Below are positions 15,874-23,921 of a stretch of DNA of 64,000 nucleotides, piece after piece. Under the pieces are notes generated by a model. That model worked only from the letters and a program-made list of their open reading frames with translations, was not told where the DNA came from and searched no databases. The stretch spans positions 6,349,501-6,413,500 of the forward strand of contig NZ_RBXO01000001.1 of the NCBI RefSeq assembly GCF_003634935.1, read 5' to 3'. Made by a program: the position numbers and the translations under genes. The stretch comes from Saccharothrix australiensis. GTDB taxonomy: Bacteria; Actinomycetota; Actinomycetes; Mycobacteriales; Pseudonocardiaceae. Numbering within the stretch: position 1 is the first letter of the stretch; the number at the start of each line of letters is the position of its first letter.

Positions 15874-18543
15874 CTAGTGCGCCGCGTCGTCCCAGGACCG
15901 GCCGACCCCCACCGACACCTCCATCGGCACGGACAGCTCGTACGCGTGGCCCATCTGCTCGCGCACGAGCGACTCGACCGCCTCCCGCTCGCCCTCCGCG
16001 ATCTCCAGCACCAGCTCGTCGTGCACCTGGAGCAGCATCCGCGACCGCAGGCCCGACTCCTGGAGCGCCCGGAACACCCCGAGCATCGCCACCTTGATGA
16101 TGTCCGCCGCCGAACCCTGGATCGGCGCGTTCAACGCCATCCGCTCGGCCATCTCGCGCCGCTGCCGGTTGTCGCTGGTCAGGTCGGGCAGGTAGCGGCG
16201 GCGGCCGAGGATGGTCTCGGTGTAGCCCTTCTTCCGGGCGTCCTCCACGATCGCGTGCAGGTAGTCGCGCACCCCGCCGAACCGGGCGAAGTACGCCTCC
16301 ATCTGCTCCCGCGCCTCCTCCGCCGAGATCCGCAGCTGCTGCGCCAGCCCGTAGACCGACAGCCCGTACGCCAGCCCGTACGACATGGCCTTGACGCGGC
16401 GGCGCTGCTCGGCGGTGACCTCGGACGTGGGCACCGAGAACGCGCGCGAGGCGACGAACGTGTGCAGGTCCTCGCCCGACCGGAACGCCTCGATCAGGCC
16501 CGCGTCCTCCGACAGGTGCGCCATGATCCGCATCTCGATCTGGCTGTAGTCGGCGGTCATCAGCTCCGCGTAGCCGGGGCCGACGACGAACGCCTCGCGG
16601 ATGCGCCTGCCCTCCTCGGTGCGGATCGGGATGTTCTGGAGGTTCGGGTCGGTCGAGGACAGCCGGCCGGTCGCCGCGATCGTCTGGTGGAACGTCGTGT
16701 GGATGCGGCCGTCGTCGGCGACCGACTTGAGCAGGCCGTCGACGGTGGACTTCAGCCGCGTCACGTCCCGGTGCGCCAGCAGGTGCTGGAGGAACGGGTG
16801 CTCGGTCTGCTCGAACAGGCTCTGCAGCGCGTCCGCGTCGGTGGTGTAGCCGGTCTTGGTCTTCTTCGTCTTCGGCATGTTCAGCTCGTCGAACAGCACC
16901 GCCTGGAGCTGCTTGGGCGAGCCGAGGTTGATCTCCTTGCCGATCACCGCGTACGCGTCCTGCGCGGCCTGCTTCACGCCCGCCGCGAAGTGCGCCTCCA
17001 GCGCGGCCAGGTGCTCGGCGTCGATCGCGATGCCCACCGCCTCGACCTCGTCCAGGACGTTCATCAGCGGCAGTTCGAGGGTGGCCAGCAGCGAGTCCTG
17101 GCCGGTGGCGACGAGCTGCGCGTCCAGCGCGTCGGCCAGCTCGGACACCGCGAACGCCCGGACGATGGCCGCCTGCGCCGTCTTCTGCCGCTCCTCCTCC
17201 TCGTCGGCGAGCAGGGAGAGCTGGCCGTCGTCCGGCTCCTCGGCCCGCAGCTCCCGCTGGAGGTAGCGCAGGGCGAGGTCGTCGAGCGCGAAGCTGCGCT
17301 GACCGGGCCGGACGAGGTAGGCGGCGAGCGCGGTGTCGCTGGTCAGGCCGTTCAGCCGCCAGCCGCGGGCGCGCAGGGCGCGCAGCGGCAGCTTGAGGTC
17401 GTGGCCGGCCTTCGGCACGTCGCCGTCGGCGAGCCAGGCCGCCAGGGCGTTCTCGTCGGCCTCGGTGAGCGTCGCGACCTCGACGTAGCCGCCCTCGTCG
17501 CCGGCGAACGCGATGCCCTCCAGGTCGACGCCGTTCGCGCGGAACGCCAGCCCGACCCGGCCCTGCCGGGCGTGCGCGTCGAGCCAGGCCGCGAGCGCGC
17601 CGGGCGCCACCGCGCCGCCGGACACCTCGAAGCCCTCCTCGGCCTCCGGCTCGGCGGTGGACAGCGTCGCGAACAGCCGGTCCCGCAGCACCCGGAACTC
17701 CAGCTCGTCGAACAGCCGGTGCACCGCGTCCCGGTCCCACGGCCGGGCCGCGAGGTCGGCGGGGCCGACCGGCAGCTCCACGTCCCGGACCAGCTCGGTG
17801 AGCTGCCGGTTCAGCATGATGTTGGGCAGGTTCGCCCGGATCGCCGCGCCGACCTTGCCCGGCACCTCGTCCACGTGGTCGATCAGGCCGTTGAGCGAGC
17901 CGAACTGGTTGAGCAGCTTCACGATCGTCTTCGGGCCGACACCGGGGGTGTTCGGCAGGTTGTCCGACGAGTCGCCGCGCACCGCCGCGTAGTCGGCGTA
18001 CAGCTCGGGGCCGACGCCCTGCTTCTCCAGCACCAGCTCGGGGGTGTAGCGGGCCAGCTCGGACACGCCCTTGACCGGGTAGAGCACCGTCACCCGGTCG
18101 GTGACCAGCTGGAGCGCGTCCCGGTCGCCGGTGCAGATCAGCACCTCGAAGCCGAGGTCGGTGGCCTGCGTCGTCAGCGTCGCGATGACGTCGTCCGCCT
18201 CGTAGTTGTCCTTCTCCAGGGTCGGGATGTTGAGCGTGCCCAGGACGTCCTGGATGAGGCTGACCTGGCCCCGGAACTCGTCCGGCGTCGCGCTGCGGCC
18301 CGCCTTGTACTCGGCGTACGCCTCGGTGCGGAAGGTCTTGCGGGAGACGTCGAACGCCACCGCGACGTGCGTCGGCTGCTCGTCGCGCAGCAGGTTGATC
18401 AGCATCGACGTGAAGCCGTAGACCGCGTTCGTGGTCTGGCCCGTGCCGGTCTGGAAGTTCTCCTTGGGCAGCGCGAAGAACGCCCGGTAGGCCATCGAGT
18501 GGCCGTCGACCAGCAGCAGGCGGGAGGCTTCAGGAGTGCTCAC
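15874..18543 (-). CDS. polA: DNA polymerase I
   Basis: 889 aa. The N-terminal 5'-3' exonuclease (LLLVDGHSMAYRAFFALP; YEADDVIATLTTQA; GDRDALQLV; RGDSSDNLPNTPGVGPKTI) removes primers. The middle domain keeps the 3'-5' exonuclease fold, but the catalytic DTE motif is replaced (VGLAFRANGVDLEG), so proofreading is absent, as in other actinobacterial and Taq-like enzymes. The polymerase domain has motif A (TADYSQIEMRIMAHLS), the O helix (RRRVKAMSYGLAYGLS) and motif C (QVHDELVLE). GTG 18543 follows a TAGACT box by 6 nt, indicating a leaderless mRNA. It acts in repair and Okazaki-fragment processing. Confidence 0.97.
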   Translation of the reverse strand: MSTPEASRLLLVDGHSMAYRAFFALPKENFQTGTGQTTNAVYGFTSMLINLLRDEQPTHVAVAFDVSRKTFRTEAYAEYKAGRSATPDEFRGQVSLIQDVLGTLNIPTLEKDNYEADDVIATLTTQATDLGFEVLICTGDRDALQLVTDRVTVLYPVKGVSELARYTPELVLEKQGVGPELYADYAAVRGDSSDNLPNTPGVGPKTIVKLLNQFGSLNGLIDHVDEVPGKVGAAIRANLPNIMLNRQLTELVRDVELPVGPADLAARPWDRDAVHRLFDELEFRVLRDRLFATLSTAEPEAEEGFEVSGGAVAPGALAAWLDAHARQGRVGLAFRANGVDLEGIAFAGDEGGYVEVATLTEADENALAAWLADGDVPKAGHDLKLPLRALRARGWRLNGLTSDTALAAYLVRPGQRSFALDDLALRYLQRELRAEEPDDGQLSLLADEEEERQKTAQAAIVRAFAVSELADALDAQLVATGQDSLLATLELPLMNVLDEVEAVGIAIDAEHLAALEAHFAAGVKQAAQDAYAVIGKEINLGSPKQLQAVLFDELNMPKTKKTKTGYTTDADALQSLFEQTEHPFLQHLLAHRDVTRLKSTVDGLLKSVADDGRIHTTFHQTIAATGRLSSTDPNLQNIPIRTEEGRRIREAFVVGPGYAELMTADYSQIEMRIMAHLSEDAGLIEAFRSGEDLHTFVASRAFSVPTSEVTAEQRRRVKAMSYGLAYGLSVYGLAQQLRISAEEAREQMEAYFARFGGVRDYLHAIVEDARKKGYTETILGRRRYLPDLTSDNRQRREMAERMALNAPIQGSAADIIKVAMLGVFRALQESGLRSRMLLQVHDELVLEIAEGEREAVESLVREQMGHAYELSVPMEVSVGVGRSWDDAAH

Positions 18544-18549
18544 GGGGCG

Positions 18550-18559
18550 AGTCTAGGGT
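18550..18559. promoter_or_regulatory. overlapping back-to-back -10 boxes (polA / thioesterase)
   Basis: TAGACT on the minus strand (18555-18550) lies 6 nt before the polA GTG. TAGGGT on the plus strand (18554-18559) faces the thioesterase gene. The two hexamers share their TA, so the two polymerases would compete for the same site. Confidence 0.5.
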
Positions 18560-18574
18560 GAGGGTCCGACAGTC

Positions 18575-19027
18575 ATGCACCGAGTGGAGCAGCACGTGAG
18601 CGCGAGCCCCGAGGACATCCCCGGCGTCGACCAGGCGGTCGCGCACGAGCAGTTGACCGCCCGGATGGGCATCGAGATCACCCGATGGGATGCCGACCGC
18701 CTGGTCGGCACGATGCCGGTGAAGGGCAACCGCCAGCCGTACGGCCTGCTGCACGGCGGGGCGAACGCGGTGCTCGCCGAGACGCTGGGCTCGATCGCGG
18801 CGGCGATGCACGCCGCGCCCGAGCGCATCGCGGTGGGGCTGGAGCTGTCGTGCACCCACCACCGGGGCGTCACGGAAGGCGTCGTGACCGGGGTGTGCAC
18901 GCCCATCCACCGGGGACGTTCCACCGCGACCTACGAGATCGCGATCACCGACGAGCAGGACCGGAGGACCTGCACCGCCCGCTTGACGTGCTTCCTGCGC
19001 GACGCCTCCCCCGAGGCCGGGTCATGA
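18575..19027 (+). CDS. PaaI-family hotdog thioesterase
   Basis: 150 aa, a single hotdog domain. The family signature is plain: RMGIEITRWDADRLVGTMPVKGNRQPYGLLHGGANAVLAETLGSIAA, with the HGG loop and the catalytic acidic residue on the following helix (AVLAETLGS), then GLELSCTHHRGVTEGVVTGVCTPIHRGRSTATYEIAI. It likely hydrolyses acyl-CoA or aryl-CoA thioesters in the cytoplasm; menaquinone-pathway DHNA-CoA thioesterases look similar. ATG 18575 is used, but GTG 18596 has GGAG 6 nt upstream and is an equally good start. Its stop overlaps the next gene (ATGA). Confidence 0.87.
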   Translation: MHRVEQHVSASPEDIPGVDQAVAHEQLTARMGIEITRWDADRLVGTMPVKGNRQPYGLLHGGANAVLAETLGSIAAAMHAAPERIAVGLELSCTHHRGVTEGVVTGVCTPIHRGRSTATYEIAITDEQDRRTCTARLTCFLRDASPEAGS

Positions 19028-19566
19028 GGCGCGCGGCGGGGCTGGCGGTGGTCGCGGCCCTGGCGGCGGGGTGCACGAGCGCGCCGGCGACCGTGGCCCC
19101 GGCCCCTTCGTCGGCGACCGCCTACCCCGTGCCGTCGGTCACCGTGCGGCCCGACGAGAAGGTGCTGCACCTGCCCACCACGACGGACGGCGAGACGGCG
19201 TTCACGCTGCTGGGCCTGACGACGGGCCTGCCCTCGCTGGTCGGGAGCCACGCGGAGTTCGAGGCCAAGGGCCAGTTCGTCCGGATCCGGATGAGCGTGG
19301 TCAACACCGGTCGCAGCAGCGTCTCCTTCGACGCCCGGAAACACCTGCTGCTCGACGACAAGCGGACCGAGTACCGCGTCGACACCCAGGCGATGACCAT
19401 CAAGCGGCAGCCCGAACTCCTCGACCTGGGCGCGAACGTCCGACTGGAGTTCGACGTCTACTACGACCTGCCCAAGGACGCCAAACCGCTGGCGCTGCGC
19501 GTGTTCGGCGGCCCGACCCTGACGTCGAAGAACGAAACGGGCACGGAAATCCTCCTCACCCAGTAA
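19024..19566 (+). CDS. DUF4352-type lipoprotein
   Basis: 180 aa. The signal MRRAAGLAVVAALAAGC ends in a lipobox with Cys 17, then a Ser/Pro/Ala linker. The mature domain (FTLLGLTTGL, FEAKGQFVRIRMSVVNTGRSSVSFDARKHLLLDDKRTEYRVDT, LEFDVYYDLPKDAKPLALRVFGG) has the beta-sandwich pattern of DUF4352 extracellular domains. It would sit on the outer face of the membrane; the function is unknown. The ATG overlaps the thioesterase stop. After its stop comes the 654-bp hairpin-rich gap. Confidence 0.82.
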   Translation: MRRAAGLAVVAALAAGCTSAPATVAPAPSSATAYPVPSVTVRPDEKVLHLPTTTDGETAFTLLGLTTGLPSLVGSHAEFEAKGQFVRIRMSVVNTGRSSVSFDARKHLLLDDKRTEYRVDTQAMTIKRQPELLDLGANVRLEFDVYYDLPKDAKPLALRVFGGPTLTSKNETGTEILLTQ

Positions 19567-19592
19567 CACCCCGCACAGACCCAGGCCCTGCT

Positions 19593-19659
19593 CGCGCAGC
19601 ACAGGCACACACCCTTTGCTCGCGCAGCACCGACCCGGACCCACTGCACCGCGCAGCAC
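19593..19659. repeat. three CGCGCAGCAC decamers at 28-29 bp spacing
   Basis: Identical decamers start at 19593, 19621 and 19650. The first two are preceded by GCT. They lie in the first 100 bp after the lipoprotein stop, just before the hairpin array. Regular spacing suggests a protein-binding or decayed tandem array; the function is unknown. Confidence 0.7.
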
Positions 19660-19672
19660 AGACCTCTGGTCT

Positions 19673-19798
19673 CGTGTTCTCCCCGTATGGCCTGCCCGCA
19701 GGGCAACCACAGTCGGTCAGGGGGCGCAAGCACGCTTCACCGCTTGCGCCCCCTGACCGACTGTGGTGGTCTTTGACAGGCCATGCGGGGAGAACACG
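19673..19798. repeat. long hairpin element 1
   Basis: A 126-bp inverted repeat. The outer stem pairs 19673-19694 with 19777-19798 (22 bp, one mismatch). An asymmetric internal loop follows. The inner stem pairs 19707-19731 with 19742-19766 (25 bp, perfect) around the 10-nt loop ACGCTTCACC. It is the same element as 20009-20144 in opposite orientation. Confidence 0.92.
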
Positions 19799-19825
19799 AC
19801 GCCTTGGCTTTTGTTTTTCCTCCCC

Positions 19826-19939
19826 GGTGGCCTGCCCAGCGGCGAGCGTTTCTTTAAGCTTTGACCCGCCAAAACCGAAGAACTTCCGTGCGGATCTCAG
19901 CCGAACGAAAAAGCGTCCTCGCCGGACGGGCAGGCCACC
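19826..19939. repeat. long hairpin element 3, weaker
   Basis: A 114-bp imperfect inverted repeat. 19826-19837 pairs perfectly with 19928-19939 (GGTGGCCTGCCC and its complement), and CGGCGAG 19840-19846 pairs with 19918-19924. The centre is AT-richer and not clearly paired. The GGCCTGCC end motif is shared with the two stronger hairpins. Confidence 0.7.
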
Positions 19940-19950
19940 AAGGATGGAGG

Positions 19951-20007
19951 CAAAGCTTCTTCGAAGCTTTGCAAGCTTTTCAAGCTTCTTCGAAGCTTGA
20001 AAAGCTT
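19951..20007. repeat. two AAGCTT-rich hairpins
   Basis: The first, 19951-19971, is a perfect 9-bp stem with loop TTC. The second, 19973-20007, is a perfect 16-bp stem with the same TTC loop. Six AAGCTT motifs fall within 57 bp, much more AT-rich than the surroundings. No T-tract follows on either side, so ordinary terminators are unlikely. Confidence 0.85.
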
Positions 20008-20008
20008 T

Positions 20009-20144
20009 GGCTGCGTGTCATCCCCGTACGGCCTGTCAAAGACCACCACAGTCGCCAGAGGGGCGCAAGCGGTGAAGCGTGCTTGCGCCCCTCTGGCGAC
20101 TGTGGTCGCCCTGCGGGCAGGCCGTACGGGGATGACACGCAGCC
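20009..20144. repeat. long hairpin element 2, inverted copy of element 1
   Basis: A 136-bp inverted repeat. The outer stem 20009-20035 pairs with 20118-20144 (27 bp, perfect), and the inner stem 20046-20070 with 20081-20105 (25 bp, perfect). The loop GGTGAAGCGT is the exact complement of the loop of element 1. Compared with element 1, five adjacent inner-stem positions differ, yet all remain paired. Confidence 0.92.
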
Positions 20145-20165
20145 GGCCGAGGTGTGCCGGCGCGC

Positions 20166-20200
20166 GAAGGCCCGCCGACCGGGGTGGGCGGCGGGCCTTC
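20166..20200 (-). terminator. terminator-like hairpin after livF
   Basis: A 12-bp perfect stem (20166-20177 with 20189-20200) and an 11-nt loop, 20 nt past the livF stop. There is no T-tract. It is distinct from the repeat array next to it. Confidence 0.65.
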
Positions 20201-20220
20201 GGTGCGCGGTGACCGGGGTG

Positions 20221-20914
<694 letters not shown>

Positions 20915-20925
<11 letters not shown>

Positions 20926-21691
20926 CTTCGGACACCCCCAGGTACGCCTCGATGACCTTCGGGTCGTTCTGCACCTCGTGCGGCAGCCCTTCTGCGATCA
21001 GCTGGCCGAAGTCGAGCACCGCCACGCGGTCGCTCACGCCCATGACCAGGCTCATGTCGTGCTCGATCAGCAGCACGGTCCGGCCGCTGTCACGGATCTT
21101 CCGGATGAGTTGCTGCAACGACTCCTTCTCCGCCGGGTTCATGCCGGCGGCGGGCTCGTCGAGCAGCAGCAGCTTCGGGTCCGTGGCGAGCGCCCGCGCG
21201 ATCTCCAGCCTGCGCTGGTCGCCGTAGGGCAAATTCTTCGCCGTCTCGGTCATCCGGCCGGGGATGCCGACGAAGTCGAGCAGCTCCCGCGCCAGCTCGC
21301 GCCCCCGGCGCTCCTCCTTGCGGTGCCACGGCAGGTTCAGCGTGGCGCCGATGGCACCGGTCCGGTGGTGCGCGTCCGCGCCCACCATCACGTTCTCCAG
21401 GGCCGACATGTTGTGGAACAGCCGGATGTTCTGGAACGTGCGGGCGATGCCCCGCTTGGTGATCCGGAACCGCTTGGCGCCGTCGATGCGGTCGCCGCGG
21501 AACAGGACCCGGCCCTCGCTGGGCTGGTAGACGCCGGTCACCACGTTGAACACCGTGGTCTTGCCCGCGCCGTTCGGGCCGATCAGGGCGAAGATCTCGC
21601 CTTCCGCGATGCTGATCCTCGCCTCGCGCAACGCCGTGACGCCGCCGAACCGCATCGTCACGTCGTCCAGCTGAAGGACGGGAGTGCTCAC
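20915..21691 (-). CDS. livG: branched-chain amino acid ABC transporter, ATPase LivG
   Basis: 258 aa. Walker A GPNGAGKT, the LivG-specific insert GIARTFQNIRLFHNMSALENVMVGADAH, signature YGDQRRLEIARALA, Walker B LLLLDEPAAGMNP and switch His in IEHDMSLVMGVSDRVAVLDFG. It forms the ATPase dimer with LivF. GTG 21691 has GGAGG 7 nt upstream and overlaps the livM stop (GTGA). Conserved position 3' of livM and 5' of livF. Confidence 0.95.
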
Positions 21692-22830
21692 TTGGCCGCC
21701 TCCGTCGTCGCGACGTCCGTGTCCGGACCGGGCACCTCGGCGCCCATCGTGCCCATTCCGCCCGTTCCCTCGTGCAGTTCCGCCTTGCGCCGCCGCGACG
21801 GCAGCAGGCCCTCCGGGCGCAGCGCCATCATCAGCACCAGCACGCCGCCGAAGATCAGGATGCGGGCCTCCTCGAAGCCGCGGAACCGCTCCGGCAGCCA
21901 GCCGATGAGGAACGCGCCCAGGATGACGCCCGGCAGGTTGCCCGAGCCGCCCAGCACGACCGCCGCGAGGATGGTCGCGGACAGGATGAACGGGAACGTC
22001 GTCGGCTCGATGAAGTTGGCCTTGCCGGCGTAGATGCCGCCCGCCAGGCCGCCGATCATCGCGCCGATCGCGAACGCCAGCAGCTTGAACTTGAACGTCG
22101 GCACGCCCATCAGCTCGGCCGCGTCCTCGTCCTCCCGGATCGCGGCCCACGCCCGGCCGACCCGGCTGCGCTGCAACCGCACCGAGAACACGATGACCAG
22201 CACGATGGCCGCGACGATCAGGTAGTAGTACGGCGCGGGGTTGATGCCGAACTTCGTGCCGAACAGGGGTGGCGGGTGGGGGATGCCCGCGATGCCGCGC
22301 GCGCCGCCGATCTCGTCGGTGTTCTCCGCGGTGATCCGGACGATCTCGCCGAACCCGAGCGTCACGATGGCCAGGTAGTCGCCGCGCAGCCGCAGCGTCG
22401 GCGCGCCCAGGATGACGCCGGACACGGCGGCGAGCAGGATGCCGAACACGACCGTGGCCCAGTAGTTCCAGCCGTGATTCGTGCCGTAGTAGGCGACCGA
22501 GTAGCCGCCGATGGCGAAGAACGCGACGAAACCCAGGTCCAGCAGGCCCGCCTGGCCGACCACCACGTTGAGGCCGACGGCCAGCAGGATGTAGGTGCCG
22601 ATCGGGTAGATCAGCACGCTCGTCCAGTCGGTGTCGGGCGACATGAACGTGCCGATGGCGGGCGCGGGCAGGATCAGCGCGCCGACCACCAGTGCGATGT
22701 AGACCGCGTACCGCTGCCAGACCTTCGTGTGCTCCCACCAGTCGCGCAGCCGGTCGATCCCGTGCCCCAGGGCGCGCAGGCCGCCGCGCCGCGCCGGGGT
22801 TTCTTCGCTCGTCACTCCGTCGCCTTTCAT
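21688..22830 (-). CDS. livM: branched-chain amino acid ABC transporter, permease LivM
   Basis: 380 aa, about ten membrane helices. LNVVVGQAGLLDLGFVAFFAIGGY and LRLRGDYLAIVTLGFGEIVRI are LivM family motifs, and AAIREDEDAAELMGVPTFKFKLLAFAIGA is the ATPase-contacting EAA-type loop. An N-terminal cytoplasmic extension of some 40 residues and an acidic tail after RPEGLLPSRRRK are lineage-specific. ATG 22830 overlaps the livH stop (ATGA) and has GAAGG 7 nt upstream. Confidence 0.95.
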   Translation of the reverse strand: MKGDGVTSEETPARRGGLRALGHGIDRLRDWWEHTKVWQRYAVYIALVVGALILPAPAIGTFMSPDTDWTSVLIYPIGTYILLAVGLNVVVGQAGLLDLGFVAFFAIGGYSVAYYGTNHGWNYWATVVFGILLAAVSGVILGAPTLRLRGDYLAIVTLGFGEIVRITAENTDEIGGARGIAGIPHPPPLFGTKFGINPAPYYYLIVAAIVLVIVFSVRLQRSRVGRAWAAIREDEDAAELMGVPTFKFKLLAFAIGAMIGGLAGGIYAGKANFIEPTTFPFILSATILAAVVLGGSGNLPGVILGAFLIGWLPERFRGFEEARILIFGGVLVLMMALRPEGLLPSRRRKAELHEGTGGMGTMGAEVPGPDTDVATTEAAK

Positions 22831-23789
22831 GCGCGTGCCTTCTGCAGCGATTCGCCGAGGATGCCGGTCGGGCGGAACATCAGCACGACCACCAGGACGA
22901 TGAACGCGATGACGTCCTTCCACTGGGAACCGAGGAAGATCGCGCCCCAGTTCTCGATGAGGCCGAGCACGACACCGCCCATCAGCGCGCCGCGCAGGTT
23001 GCCGATGCCGCCGAGCACGGCCGCCGTGAACGCCTTGATGCCGAGGACGAAACCGATCAGGTAGCGGGTGTTCTCGACCTCCATGATGTAGAGCGCGCCC
23101 GCCACGCCCGCCATCGCGCCGCCGAGCAGGAACGTGACGCGCACGATGTTGTCGATGCTCACGCCCATCAGGACGGCGGCCTCGGGGTCCTGCGCGGTGG
23201 CGCGGATGCCGCGGCCGATCCGCGTCTTGTTCACCACGCGGTCCAGCGCGACCATCACGACCACCGCCGCGATGATGACGATCACCTGGTCGAGCCGGAC
23301 CTGGGCGTTGCCGATCTCGAACAGCGTGTCGCGGGCGACGAACCGGGGCGCGGACGCCTGGTTGCGGCCCGGCTTGTCGATCAGCCAGTCGATCACGAAC
23401 AGGCCGAACAGCTCCTGGAGGAACAGCGACGCGCCGATCGCGGAGATCAGGGCGGCGAGCCGGGTCGCGCCCCGCTTGCGCAGCGGCCGGTAGGCCACGG
23501 CCTCCAGGACGACCGCGGACGCGCCGGAGGCCGCGGCGGACACGACCAGCAGCAGCACCAGCACCCCGACCAGCGCGATACCGCTGATGGGTCCGGTGGG
23601 CGCGATCGCGAGCAGCGTCACCAGGGACGCGAACGTGCCGATCATGAAGATCTCGGAGTGCGCGAAGTTGATCAGGCGCAGCACGCCGTAGACCATCGTG
23701 TAGCCCAGGGCGATGAGCGCGTAGATCGAACCGATCACCAGGCCGCCCACCGTGCTGGGCAGGAACTGGTTGAGGAAATCATCAAGCAT
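22827..23789 (-). CDS. livH: branched-chain amino acid ABC transporter, permease LivH
   Basis: 320 aa, about eight membrane helices. GLVIGSIYALIALGYTMVYGVLRLINFAHSEIFMIG is the LivH hallmark near the start, and GRGIRATAQDPEAAVLMGVSIDNIVRVTFLLGGAMAG is the coupling loop. GIGNLRGALMGGVVLGLIEN near the end is also typical. ATG 23789 is chosen because GAGG lies 8 nt upstream; an in-frame GTG at 23804 lacks a ribosome-binding site. It follows livJ after a 132-bp structured gap. Confidence 0.95.
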   Translation of the reverse strand: MLDDFLNQFLPSTVGGLVIGSIYALIALGYTMVYGVLRLINFAHSEIFMIGTFASLVTLLAIAPTGPISGIALVGVLVLLLVVSAAASGASAVVLEAVAYRPLRKRGATRLAALISAIGASLFLQELFGLFVIDWLIDKPGRNQASAPRFVARDTLFEIGNAQVRLDQVIVIIAAVVVMVALDRVVNKTRIGRGIRATAQDPEAAVLMGVSIDNIVRVTFLLGGAMAGVAGALYIMEVENTRYLIGFVLGIKAFTAAVLGGIGNLRGALMGGVVLGLIENWGAIFLGSQWKDVIAFIVLVVVLMFRPTGILGESLQKARA

Positions 23790-23803
23790 GACAGGTTGCC
23801 TCA

Positions 23804-23917
23804 CGAGACGGGGCGGGGAGAGGACTTCTTCGCCATAGGGGTGGGGAGCGGGAGCCGTCGCCGACCTCGACGACGCGCCCGCTCCCCAGCGCTGCCTGAC
23901 TTCGCGAAACCGTCTCG
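23804..23917 (-). promoter_or_regulatory. nested intercistronic stem structure between livJ and livH
   Basis: An inner 10-bp stem (23843-23852 with 23878-23887) lies inside an outer 8-bp stem (23804-23811 with 23910-23917). It fills the only long gap of the liv operon. Such structures commonly protect the upstream mRNA end or partly terminate, giving more binding protein than membrane parts; that role is inferred. Confidence 0.65.
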
Positions 23918-23921
23918 GGGG

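Noticed and set aside
19951..20007. AAGCTT hairpins as rho-independent terminators
   Set aside because: Stems are strong, but no T-tract follows on either strand, and a conventional hairpin already follows livF.
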